DNA of 64,000 nucleotides from an uncultured Alcaligenaceae bacterium (GTDB lineage Bacteria; Pseudomonadota; Gammaproteobacteria; Burkholderiales; Burkholderiaceae_B). Where the stretch lies: the NCBI GenBank assembly GCA_937908115.1, contig CALEQZ010000002.1:62001-126000 (forward strand). Reading direction: 5' to 3'. Below are positions 57,387 through 64,000 of this stretch, piece after piece. The position numbers were made by a program, and so were the translations under genes. The notes under the pieces were generated by a model. It ran no database searches. It saw only the letters and a program-made list of their open reading frames with translations, and was not told the origin of the DNA. Each line of letters begins with the position of its first letter. The stretch's first letter is position 1.

Positions 57387-57766
57387 CGACCGCCGACACC
57401 ACCTTGCTGCAGTTCGGTCAGGCCGCCGGCATGCCTGGCCTGGCCTTCGACGCCCGGGGCCAGGCCGTATTCCGCTCCGAATCCGGGCGGCTGATCGGCA
57501 TGGAGCGCGCCGATGGGGAAATCCTCGTCTACGCCGCCATCCCGCTGGATTACGATGCGGGCGCCTGGCTGCTCGAGGCCTGCAAGCGCGCCCATCACCG
57601 CAACCTCGACGACTGGCCAGTGCAGCCCGCGCTGCGCGAACACGACGGCAGGCGGTACCTGATGGCGCTGGCGCGCATCGCCGAAGCCGATTTCACCGAA
57701 GTGCGCCTTCGCCAGTCGCTCGAATACCTGTCGCGCTGGCTCGACGACCTGCGCGAAGCGCGCTGA
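57383..57766 (+). CDS. Class I (SycN/CesT-like) secretion chaperone, probably for BopN
   Basis: A 127-residue acidic protein with a CesT-like pattern (LLQFGQAAGMPGLAFDARGQAVFRSESGRLIGMERADGEILVYAAIPLDYDAGAWLLEACKRA). It overlaps bopN by 4 bases (ATGA) and precedes bscX, the same place as sycN in the Yersinia yopN-tyeA-sycN-yscX-yscY-lcrD operon. BopN is therefore the likely client. Confidence 0.82.
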   Translation: MTTADTTLLQFGQAAGMPGLAFDARGQAVFRSESGRLIGMERADGEILVYAAIPLDYDAGAWLLEACKRAHHRNLDDWPVQPALREHDGRRYLMALARIAEADFTEVRLRQSLEYLSRWLDDLREAR

Positions 57767-57780
57767 TACCGGGACCGCCC

Positions 57781-58182
57781 ATGACCCAATTCAACATCGA
57801 CCGGCTGATGAGCTTCGACCGCGGGATAGACGCCATCGTCTATGCCCGCAAGGACGACCAGGCGGCGCAAGGCCTGCCCGAGCGGCGCAATCTCGTGCCC
57901 TCGGACGACGGCGTGCGCGCCCACCTGTCGCAACTGCTGGAAAAGCCCAACACCGACCGCTTCCTCGAGGAAGCCTTGCGTCCGCAGATCGGCAACCGCG
58001 ACCTGCTGATGCCGTCGCAATTTGCCGAGGCCCTGAAGGAGGCGCTGCGGGAGCTGGCCGCACTGGCCGAAGGCGGCGCGGGCAACGGCCGGGTGCTGAA
58101 CCGCGCCGTGCGCCTGCTCAAGGAAGAAACCAACCTGCGCGAGCTGGTGGCCATGTATCGCAGCGCCTTGTACCAAGGATGA
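57781..58182 (+). CDS. bscX: BscX: YscX-family secretion protein
   Basis: A 133-residue protein that fits YscX by length and by position between the SycN-like and YscY-like genes. Recognisable parts are NIDRLMSFDRGIDAIVYA at the N-terminus and LLMPSQFAEALKEALRELAALA, AVRLLKEETNLRELVAMYRSALYQG at the C-terminus. YscX is itself exported and needs the YscY chaperone and the SctV export gate. It overlaps bscY by 4 bases. Confidence 0.8.
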   Translation: MTQFNIDRLMSFDRGIDAIVYARKDDQAAQGLPERRNLVPSDDGVRAHLSQLLEKPNTDRFLEEALRPQIGNRDLLMPSQFAEALKEALRELAALAEGGAGNGRVLNRAVRLLKEETNLRELVAMYRSALYQG

Positions 58183-58586
58183 CCCCCGTGGCCGCGCACA
58201 CCGCCAGCCAGGCAGATCCTGCCGCAGCCGCGCCTGCCGGCCCCCTAGGCGAGCACGGCGTGACCCTGCTCGACCTGCTGTCCTACATCTACCTGGAAAA
58301 CGACCGCCCCGAAAAGGCCGCCGTGCTGTTGGCCGCGCTCGACGAACTGGGCCTGGCCGATGCCCGCTTGCGCGTGGCACTGGCCCTGGCCCAACTGCGC
58401 TCGGGCAAGCCCGAAACGGCCCTCGCCACGCTCGAGCGCGTAGCGCTGAGAGACGGCGTGAGCGCCGCGTTTCACCTGGTGCGTGCCCAGGCCCTGATCG
58501 CACTGCAACGCAACGCCGAGGCCGAGGCCGCCATGCGTGCGTACGTGGCCCTGCGCACCGGCCAGCAGCCGCCCCCTTCCCGATAA
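58179..58586 (+). CDS. bscY: BscY: YscY-family TPR chaperone of BscX
   Basis: A 135-residue helical TPR protein (LLDLLSYIYLENDRPEKAAVLLAALDELGLADARLRVALALAQLRSGKPETALATLERVAL, then FHLVRAQALIALQRNAEAEAAMRAYVAL). YscY proteins bind YscX and the cytoplasmic part of SctV. It lies between bscX (4-base overlap) and bcrD, as in Yersinia. Confidence 0.85.
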   Translation: MTPVAAHTASQADPAAAAPAGPLGEHGVTLLDLLSYIYLENDRPEKAAVLLAALDELGLADARLRVALALAQLRSGKPETALATLERVALRDGVSAAFHLVRAQALIALQRNAEAEAAMRAYVALRTGQQPPPSR

Positions 58587-58616
58587 GACGACCTGCCCCG
58601 ACCGATCCGGCCCCTC

Positions 58617-60716
58617 ATGCAACAAGCCCTGAACCGCGCAGTCGCCGCCGTCACCAGCCGCAATGACATCGTCCTGGCGATACTGATCGTCTCGATCATC
58701 TTCATGATGATCCTGCCGCTGCCGACGGCGCTGGTCGACGTGCTGATCGGCACCAACATGACGATCTCGGCCATCCTGCTGATGGTGGCCATGTACCTGC
58801 CCTCGCCGCTGTCGTTCTCGTCCTTTCCGTCGGTGCTGCTGGTCACCACGCTGTTCCGGCTGGGCATTTCCATCGCCACCACGCGCCTGATCCTGCTGCA
58901 GGGCGACGCCGGCCACATCATCGAAACGTTCGGCAACTTCGTGGTGGGCGGCAACCTGATCGTCGGCCTGGTCGTGTTCCTGATCCTGACCATCGTGCAG
59001 TTCGTGGTCATCACCAAGGGCGCCGAACGCGTCGCCGAGGTGGCCGCGCGCTTTTCGCTGGACGCCATGCCGGGCAAGCAAATGTCGATCGACGCAGACC
59101 TGCGCGCCGGCACGATCAACATGGACGAAGCGCGCAAGCGGCGCGCCCTGGTCGAAAAAGAAAGCCAGCTGTATGGCGCCATGGACGGCGCCATGAAGTT
59201 CGTCAAGGGCGACGCAATCGCCGGACTGATCATCGTGGCGGTCAACCTGCTGGGCGGCATTTTGATCGGTACCATGCAGCGTGGCCTGACTGCGGGCGAG
59301 GCAGTGCAGGTTTACTCCATCCTGACCATAGGCGACGGGCTGATCGCACAGATCCCGGCGCTGTTCATCGCCATCTGCGCCGGCATCATCGTCACCCGCG
59401 TGCAGACCGGCGATGGTGGCCCGTCCAACGTGGGCAAGGACATCGGCACCCAGGTGCTGGCGCAGCCACGGGCACTGCTGATCGCCGCGGCCGTGGCGCT
59501 GGGCATGGGGCTGATCCCCGGCATGCCCACGCTGACTTTCTTCACCTTGGCCGCTGTCGTGGGCGTCATCGGCTTCGTATTGCTGCGCGGCACCCGCAAA
59601 GTGGTCGACGAGAAAACCGGCGAGATCACCGAGATCCCCGCGCTGGCCGCCGACGGACAGCCGCCAGCCAAGCCCCAGGCCGATGGCGGCGCGACCGAGT
59701 TCGCGCCCACCCTGCCGCTGATCATGGACGTGGCAGCCGGCCTGCAACGCCATTTCGACGCCGACGAGCTCAACCAGGAGCTCATCAAGATCCGCCGGGC
59801 GCTGTATTTCGACCTGGGCGTGCCTTTCCCGGGCATCCAGTTGCGCTTTAACGATGCCCTGCCGGAAAACGCTTATCTCATCCTGCTGTCCGAAGTCCCG
59901 GTCTCGCAAGGGCAACTACGCCCGGGATATGTGCTGGCGCGTGACACCGAACAAAACCTGCAGGCGCTGCAGGTGCCCTACACCACGGACAAGCGCTTCT
60001 TGCCCGGGGTGCCGACCATCTGGGTCGAAGCCGCACATACGGCCACGCTTTCGGCCGCAGGCATCCCGTTTCTCGATTCGCACCAGATCCTGACCTGGCA
60101 CCTCGCCTTCGTGCTCAAGAAGTATTCATCCGACTTCATCGGCATCCAGGAAACCCGCTTCCTGCTCACGGCGATGGAAGAGCGCTTCCCCGACCTGGTC
60201 AAAGAGGCATTGCGCGTCATGCCGGTGCAGAAGATCGCCGAGATCCTGCAGCGGCTGGTGTCCGAGGACATCTCGGTGCGCAACCTTCGCGCGGCGCTCG
60301 AAGCCCTGATCGAATGGGGCCAGAAGGAAAAGGATTCCGTGCTGCTGACCGAGTACGTGCGCGTCTCGCTCAAGCGCCATATCAGCTACAAGTATTCCAG
60401 CGGGCAAAACATCCTGCCCGCCTACCTGTTGGCGCCCAACGTCGAGGAAACCATACGCGGCGCCATCCGGCAAACCTCGGCAGGCAGCTATCTGGCGCTG
60501 GATCCGTCGACGACGAAAAGGCTGGTCGAGAACATCAAGCAGGCCGTCGGCGACATATCGGGCAGCACGCGCAAGCCAGTGCTGCTCACGTCCATGGACA
60601 TCCGCCGCTACGTGCGCAAGATGATCGAACAGGATCTGTACGAGCTGCCGGTACTGTCCTACCAGGAACTGACGCAGGAAATCAACGTGCAGCCGCTGGC
60701 AAGGGTGGAACTATGA
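58617..60716 (+). CDS. bcrD: BcrD: major export gate protein (SctV/LcrD)
   Basis: A 699-residue protein with about eight N-terminal membrane segments (to about residue 330) and a large cytoplasmic domain forming the nonameric ring. Family segments include LPLPTALVDVLIGTNMTISAILLMVAMYLPSPLSFSSFPSVLLVTTLFRLGISIATTRLIL and KRRALVEKESQLYGAMDGAMKFVKGDAIAGLIIVAVNLLGG. It is the seat of substrate and chaperone docking. Length is standard. Confidence 0.97.
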   Translation: MQQALNRAVAAVTSRNDIVLAILIVSIIFMMILPLPTALVDVLIGTNMTISAILLMVAMYLPSPLSFSSFPSVLLVTTLFRLGISIATTRLILLQGDAGHIIETFGNFVVGGNLIVGLVVFLILTIVQFVVITKGAERVAEVAARFSLDAMPGKQMSIDADLRAGTINMDEARKRRALVEKESQLYGAMDGAMKFVKGDAIAGLIIVAVNLLGGILIGTMQRGLTAGEAVQVYSILTIGDGLIAQIPALFIAICAGIIVTRVQTGDGGPSNVGKDIGTQVLAQPRALLIAAAVALGMGLIPGMPTLTFFTLAAVVGVIGFVLLRGTRKVVDEKTGEITEIPALAADGQPPAKPQADGGATEFAPTLPLIMDVAAGLQRHFDADELNQELIKIRRALYFDLGVPFPGIQLRFNDALPENAYLILLSEVPVSQGQLRPGYVLARDTEQNLQALQVPYTTDKRFLPGVPTIWVEAAHTATLSAAGIPFLDSHQILTWHLAFVLKKYSSDFIGIQETRFLLTAMEERFPDLVKEALRVMPVQKIAEILQRLVSEDISVRNLRAALEALIEWGQKEKDSVLLTEYVRVSLKRHISYKYSSGQNILPAYLLAPNVEETIRGAIRQTSAGSYLALDPSTTKRLVENIKQAVGDISGSTRKPVLLTSMDIRRYVRKMIEQDLYELPVLSYQELTQEINVQPLARVEL

Positions 60717-60750
60717 CATCGCGCCTGTACGAAAACGCCCGGAGGCAGGC

Positions 60751-62100
60751 ATGAGCGAACCGCTGGAGCTGCGCGTGCTGTCCGGCCTGCACCGGGAGGC
60801 TACCTGTCCGGCGCGCAACGACGCGGTGCTTGGTGCCGACCCGGAATGCGACGTCGTGCTGGCCGATGCGGGCGTGGCCGCCCGCGCCGCGCGCCTGCGC
60901 GTGGGCGCCCGCGGCTGGGACCTCGCCCCGGAAGGCGACGGGCCGCTCCCCGGCGGCGAACCCGCCACGCCCTTTAACCAGCCGCTGCCGCTGGGCCCGG
61001 TCTGGATAACCGTGGCCCGCTGCTCCGACCCTTGGACGCCCCTGCCCGAAGCAGCCAACGACGGATCTGCCGGCGCGGCCCTGCCCACCGGGGATAGCGC
61101 CGCCGCGCGCCCCGACAGGTGCGACGACACGGCCCGGAACGACGCCGAAACGAAGTCACCGCCTGCGGCCGCAGTGCCGGCTTCGCCGCCGGCGAAGCCG
61201 GGCCGGCGCCGCGGCGCAAGCTGGCTCATGGCGCTGGGCCTGGGCACCGTCGTCCTGGCCATCCTGGCCGCCGTGCTGCTGACATGGCTGCTGCCCGACA
61301 CGCAGCAACCCGCCCGGCCGGATCCTCGCCACGCGGCCCAGCTTTCGCTGGGTAGGATCCAAGCGGCCATCGAGCGGCTGGGCCTGGCCTCGCGCCTGCA
61401 CGTCGGGCTATCGCCCGACGGCCGGGCAGTCGTGTCGGGATGGGTGCGCAATGCTGGTGAGCGCGACGCGCTGGCCGCGGCGCTGGCGCAAATTTGGCCC
61501 ATGCCGGCCATGCGCGTCAGCAGCGAAGCCGATGCCGTCAGCACGGCATCCGCGGCATTGGCCAGCCACGATTTCCTGTATGAACCTCGCTACGACGGCG
61601 ACGGGCGCCTGACCGTGCGCGGTATCGCGCCCAATGCCGAAACCCGCGCGGCTGCACTCGAATCCGTGCGCGCAGCGCTGCCGGGGATGACCGTCATGGG
61701 CAACGACATCATGCTCGCCGCCGCCGTGGCCGACGCACTTGTCCGCGAGCTGGATCGCGCCGGCCTGGGCGGCGTCGCGCTGAGCTGGCGCGACCGCCGC
61801 CTGCAGGCAGGCGCAGGCGGCATGGACGCCGACCAGCTCGCCGTGCTGAAGGGCGTGCTGGACCGCTTCAACGCCAGCCACTTGGGCGTGGCCGTGCTGG
61901 CGCCCGATAGCGCGCGCCAGTACGCCAACACGGTGCCCTTCGGCATCCGCAGCGTGGTGGGCGGCGATACCCCCTACATCGTCCTCGAAAACGGCAGTAA
62001 ATTGCTCGTCGGCGGCACCTACAAGCGCTACCGATTGACGGCCATCGAGGAAAAGCGGCTCGTCTTCGACGGTCCCCAGCCTGCCATCGTCCTGCGCTGA
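60751..62100 (+). CDS. bscD: BscD: inner-membrane ring protein (SctD)
   Basis: A 449-residue bitopic membrane protein. A cytoplasmic FHA-like domain (about 1-95: LELRVLSGLHREATCPARNDAVLGADPECDVVLADAGVAARAARLRV) and a Pro/Asp/Ala-rich linker precede one membrane segment at about 162-185 (LMALGLGTVVLAILAAVLLTWLL), then periplasmic ring-building repeats. GGAGG lies a few bases before the ATG. bcrD is 34 bases upstream. Confidence 0.94.
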   Translation: MSEPLELRVLSGLHREATCPARNDAVLGADPECDVVLADAGVAARAARLRVGARGWDLAPEGDGPLPGGEPATPFNQPLPLGPVWITVARCSDPWTPLPEAANDGSAGAALPTGDSAAARPDRCDDTARNDAETKSPPAAAVPASPPAKPGRRRGASWLMALGLGTVVLAILAAVLLTWLLPDTQQPARPDPRHAAQLSLGRIQAAIERLGLASRLHVGLSPDGRAVVSGWVRNAGERDALAAALAQIWPMPAMRVSSEADAVSTASAALASHDFLYEPRYDGDGRLTVRGIAPNAETRAAALESVRAALPGMTVMGNDIMLAAAVADALVRELDRAGLGGVALSWRDRRLQAGAGGMDADQLAVLKGVLDRFNASHLGVAVLAPDSARQYANTVPFGIRSVVGGDTPYIVLENGSKLLVGGTYKRYRLTAIEEKRLVFDGPQPAIVLR

Positions 62101-62112
62101 CACACGAAAGAA

Positions 62113-62388
62113 ATGACCACTGCCCTGACCGAACTCGAAGCCAAACTGGCCGCTTCCGGCGGCGCGGCGCTGCGAGACGAGCTCGCCGCGCGCGCGCAGG
62201 CGCTGGAAAACCGCCTGCGCGCCCGGCTCGCCCAGGGGCTTGCCCGCGACGATTTCCCCGCCTGGCAGGCGGCTGCGGACGCCGCGGCCGCCGCCCGGCA
62301 AGTGCTGGCCGGCTGGCCGGTCGGCGATGCACATCCCTCTTCTGCGGCCATCCCTGCAGGGGCCGCACTCCCCTCGACCCACCGCTAG
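62113..62388 (+). CDS. bscE: BscE: small needle-chaperone-type protein (SctE/YscE-like)
   Basis: A 91-residue Ala-rich helical protein (TELEAKLAASGGAALRDELAARAQALENRLRARLAQGLARDDFPAWQAAADAAAAARQVLAGW). YscE and YscG in Yersinia hold the needle subunit YscF in the cytoplasm. The gene is 9 bases from bscF, which supports the role. The SctG partner may be the TPR protein encoded at 50460-50981. Confidence 0.82.
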   Translation: MTTALTELEAKLAASGGAALRDELAARAQALENRLRARLAQGLARDDFPAWQAAADAAAAARQVLAGWPVGDAHPSSAAIPAGAALPSTHR

Positions 62389-62397
62389 GAGTCCGAT

Positions 62398-62664
62398 ATG
62401 GCGCTCAATGGCTTGACCGGCTCGTCCGGCCTGAACTTCAACAAACTGAACGACACCATCTACCGCAGCATACGCGCCCAGGAAAACCGCCTGCGCGACA
62501 CGATTGCCAGCATCAGCACCGACGCCGACGGCAATATCTCGCAGACCGACCTGCTCAAGCTCCAGCAGGAAGTCCAGCAATGGACGATGCTCATCGAACT
62601 GCAAAGCAACCTGACCAAGCAGATCGGCGATTCGCTCAAAGGCATCATCCAGAAGGCGTCGTAA
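62398..62664 (+). CDS. bscF: BscF: needle subunit (SctF)
   Basis: An 88-residue needle protein: two helices with a short turn (LNDTIYRSIRAQENRLRDTIASISTDADGNISQTDLLKLQQEVQQWTMLIELQSNLTKQIGDSLKGIIQKAS). The order, length and the C-terminal polymerisation helix match the SctF/MxiH/YscF family. It is the last gene of the bopN operon. Confidence 0.93.
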   Translation: MALNGLTGSSGLNFNKLNDTIYRSIRAQENRLRDTIASISTDADGNISQTDLLKLQQEVQQWTMLIELQSNLTKQIGDSLKGIIQKAS

Positions 62665-62724
62665 GCCCGGCCGGACGCACCGCCCGCCCGCCTGGCGCGC
62701 GGCTGGCGCCGGGCGCCCTGCGGC

Positions 62725-63165
62725 TCAGACCGACTGAAGGAAGATCGCGGGATCGGGTGGTCCGCCCGATGGGCGGTCGGCGGCCGACGCCTGCGACCAA
62801 CGCTCGGCCTGGTCGAGCAAGGCTTCAAGTACCGGATACAACGTCGCCGCACTGCATCCGGCCAAATCCATCGCCACCTGCATGTAGGGCCGACCGTCCG
62901 GGGCCACGCAAAGGACCACCCCGCGGCCGGCCTGTAGGAAATTGGCCCGCGCCATGCGCTCGGCCTGGCGTGCGTCGATGCCATGATCGGCCAGCCGGCA
63001 AGACAGCAGCACCTGGTTGCGCGCCCCCACGTGCACCACCTGCACGACGTGCCGGCCGTCGAACACCAGCTGGCAGAGCCCGTCGTCGGACGGCGCCAGG
63101 CCGGCGATGCCCAAGGACTGGCCAAGCTCGGAAATCAAACGCGCGAAAGGCGAATCGGCGGACAT
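62725..63165 (-). CDS. CesT-like class I chaperone, downstream copy
   Basis: A 146-residue chaperone: SPFARLISELGQSLGIAGLAPSDDGLCQLVFDGRHVVQVVHVGARNQVLLSCRLADHG is the CesT N-terminal helix and beta-sheet. The start at 63165 is preferred over one at 63231, which would add an Arg-rich, non-conserved extension. It shares the opening helix (ITELGQSLG versus ISELGQSLG) with the next gene on the same strand, so they are paralogues. The client is unknown. Confidence 0.85.
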   Translation of the reverse strand: MSADSPFARLISELGQSLGIAGLAPSDDGLCQLVFDGRHVVQVVHVGARNQVLLSCRLADHGIDARQAERMARANFLQAGRGVVLCVAPDGRPYMQVAMDLAGCSAATLYPVLEALLDQAERWSQASAADRPSGGPPDPAIFLQSV

Positions 63166-63295
63166 GAATGCGTGGACGAAACGAAAGCGCCCATGGGGCA
63201 CCGGCCGCCGGATGTTAGCAGTCTGAAACAAATGCGGCTAGGCCGGGGCCGGCCGAGACGTTCCCGATGCAAGAGGCCAGCAAGACCCTGGCGAG

Positions 63296-63790
63296 TCAGG
63301 CGAGCACCCCGCCGGGGGGCACCCCCGGCATTCCGCCCGGAGAAGGCGAGGGCACGGCCGGCTCGCCGCCCGTGCCCAGGGGCCCACCGTCATTGGCCGC
63401 CGCGATCCGTTCGCGCCAATACGCGGCCACGTCCGCGAACCCCTCGATCCAGGTCGACAAGGACTCGACGTCCAGCGCGCTGCGCGGGCGCCGGTCGGCC
63501 AGGAAGATGCGGCCGGTATCGAAGTCGGCCCCGAAGGTCGCCCCCCGGGTGCCCTGCCAGAACACGTTGGCAGCTAGCAGCATGGCGTAGACGGCCTCCC
63601 GGCGGTCAGGATCGGCTTCCTGCAGGCGGGCGAACAGCACCACTTCGTCGTCTTCGGCCTCGTATTGGACGTGAACTTCGTGGTCGTCGATCTTCAGGCC
63701 TACATAGCCGTCCTCGCCCGCGGCCATGTCGGCCGCGCCCAGGGATTGGCCCAGTTCGGTGATGAGGGCCTGGTATGCGTTCAGAGACAT
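63296..63790 (-). CDS. CesT-like class I chaperone, upstream copy
   Basis: A 164-residue acidic chaperone of the same family (YQALITELGQSLGAADMAAGEDGYVGLKIDDHEVHVQYEAEDDEVVLFARLQEADPD). A Gly/Pro-rich C-terminal tail of about 25 residues (GGPLGTGGEPAVPSPSPGGMPGVPPGG) is unusual. It lies 39 bases downstream of the incomplete gene at the right edge, so that gene product is a candidate client. Confidence 0.87.
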   Translation of the reverse strand: MSLNAYQALITELGQSLGAADMAAGEDGYVGLKIDDHEVHVQYEAEDDEVVLFARLQEADPDRREAVYAMLLAANVFWQGTRGATFGADFDTGRIFLADRRPRSALDVESLSTWIEGFADVAAYWRERIAAANDGGPLGTGGEPAVPSPSPGGMPGVPPGGVLA

Positions 63791-63829
63791 ATCTTGCTCC
63801 CGTTATCGAATATGCGGTGAGGAACGGCG

Positions 63830-64000
63830 TCAGGCCTTGGCGAACTTACCCAGGCCGCAAAGGAACTGGCGGACTTCCGGGTCGGGCAGGCGCTGCTTCA
63901 GGTGACCGGCCTCCTTGCTGCCACCCATGCCGGTGTTCCAGCGCTGGTTCTCGAGCTGCCCGGAGCTGGCGCTCACCGTATAGTAGACCCCCTGGTCGTC
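63830..64000 (-). CDS. C-terminal end of an unidentified protein; possible type III substrate
   Basis: The minus-strand frame is open from the window edge to a TGA at 63830-63832, giving the last 56 residues. The tail has polar Gly/Ser/Gln-rich character (YYTVSASSGQLENQRWNTG), then LKQRLPDPEVRQFLCGLGKFAKA. I do not recognise the family. Codon use (third-position G/C) fits the neighbouring genes. The next gene on the strand is a class I chaperone, an arrangement typical of effector-chaperone pairs. A structural or regulatory gene is equally possible until the full protein is seen. Confidence 0.62.
   Translation of the reverse strand, partial: DDQGVYYTVSASSGQLENQRWNTGMGGSKEAGHLKQRLPDPEVRQFLCGLGKFAKA

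Noticed and set aside
1..64000. CRISPR arrays, insertion sequences, prophage genes, rRNA
   Set aside because: I saw no regular repeat-spacer arrays, transposase or integrase genes, terminal inverted repeats or rRNA sequence. The only clear duplications are gene families: Bug, IclR, bsp22, bcrH and the CesT-like chaperones.

Overview
The window is high-GC, densely packed, with many 1-8 base gene overlaps. It carries several Bug/TctC-type solute receptors and a complete type III secretion locus whose gene order is that of the Bordetella bsc/btr locus. I read it as Bordetella or a very close Alcaligenaceae relative. The tandem duplicate of the tip gene bsp22 suggests it is not one of the classical pertussis/bronchiseptica genomes, but that rests on my memory of their gene order.

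Positions 1-4740 hold catabolic accessory genes: the end of an FMN-dependent 2-hydroxy-acid dehydrogenase, a Bug receptor, a TauD/TfdA-like dioxygenase, an IclR regulator, a DapA-superfamily aldolase/dehydratase and tRNA-Val(CAC). Positions 4835-14312 are core genes: dnaQ, an RND efflux pair, rnhA, a methyltransferase, gloB, mltD and fabI. The run mltD-gloB-methyltransferase-rnhA-dnaQ-tRNA matches E. coli except that the efflux pair sits between rnhA and dnaQ. Positions 14347-17436 are an NAD salvage unit: nadC, an adjoining Bug receptor, two copies of one operator, and a NadQ/NrtR-like regulator.

Positions 17554-36000 are small envelope genes and catabolic modules. They include a translationally coupled Bug/asparaginase-like pair, an IclR-CoA transferase-enoyl-CoA hydratase operon, and a nine-gene minus-strand unit (SDR, MmgE/PrpD, a Liv-type ABC transporter with a fused permease-ATPase, its binding protein, a 3-hydroxyisobutyrate-dehydrogenase-like enzyme, cupin, NIPSNAP). 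A divergent flavin-reductase-domain gene, an amidase and another Bug receptor follow. No substrate can be assigned.

Positions 36070-37500 hold a MarR-GNAT fusion with its operator and a small DUF2061 membrane protein behind a Fur-like box. From about 37750 to the end lies the type III secretion system. bspR (anti-sigma/regulator) and btrS (ECF sigma factor) lead. A long minus-strand operon runs from bsp22 down to bscC (tip, chaperones, translocators, basal body, ATPase, export gate, secretin). The divergent plus-strand operon is bopN, a SycN-like chaperone, bscX, bscY, bcrD, bscD, bscE and bscF. Two CesT-like chaperones and the end of an unidentified protein occupy the right edge.

The most interesting signals are: (i) a recurring ECF/HrpL-like promoter, GGAAC(C/T)-N15-TTAC, in front of bspR, bopN and bsp22, with a variant before bopD; (ii) tandem bsp22 paralogues with near-identical 3' ends and divergent centres; (iii) a chaperone pair next to a possible uncharacterised secreted substrate; (iv) two matching operators at nadC with a co-transcribed receptor gene.
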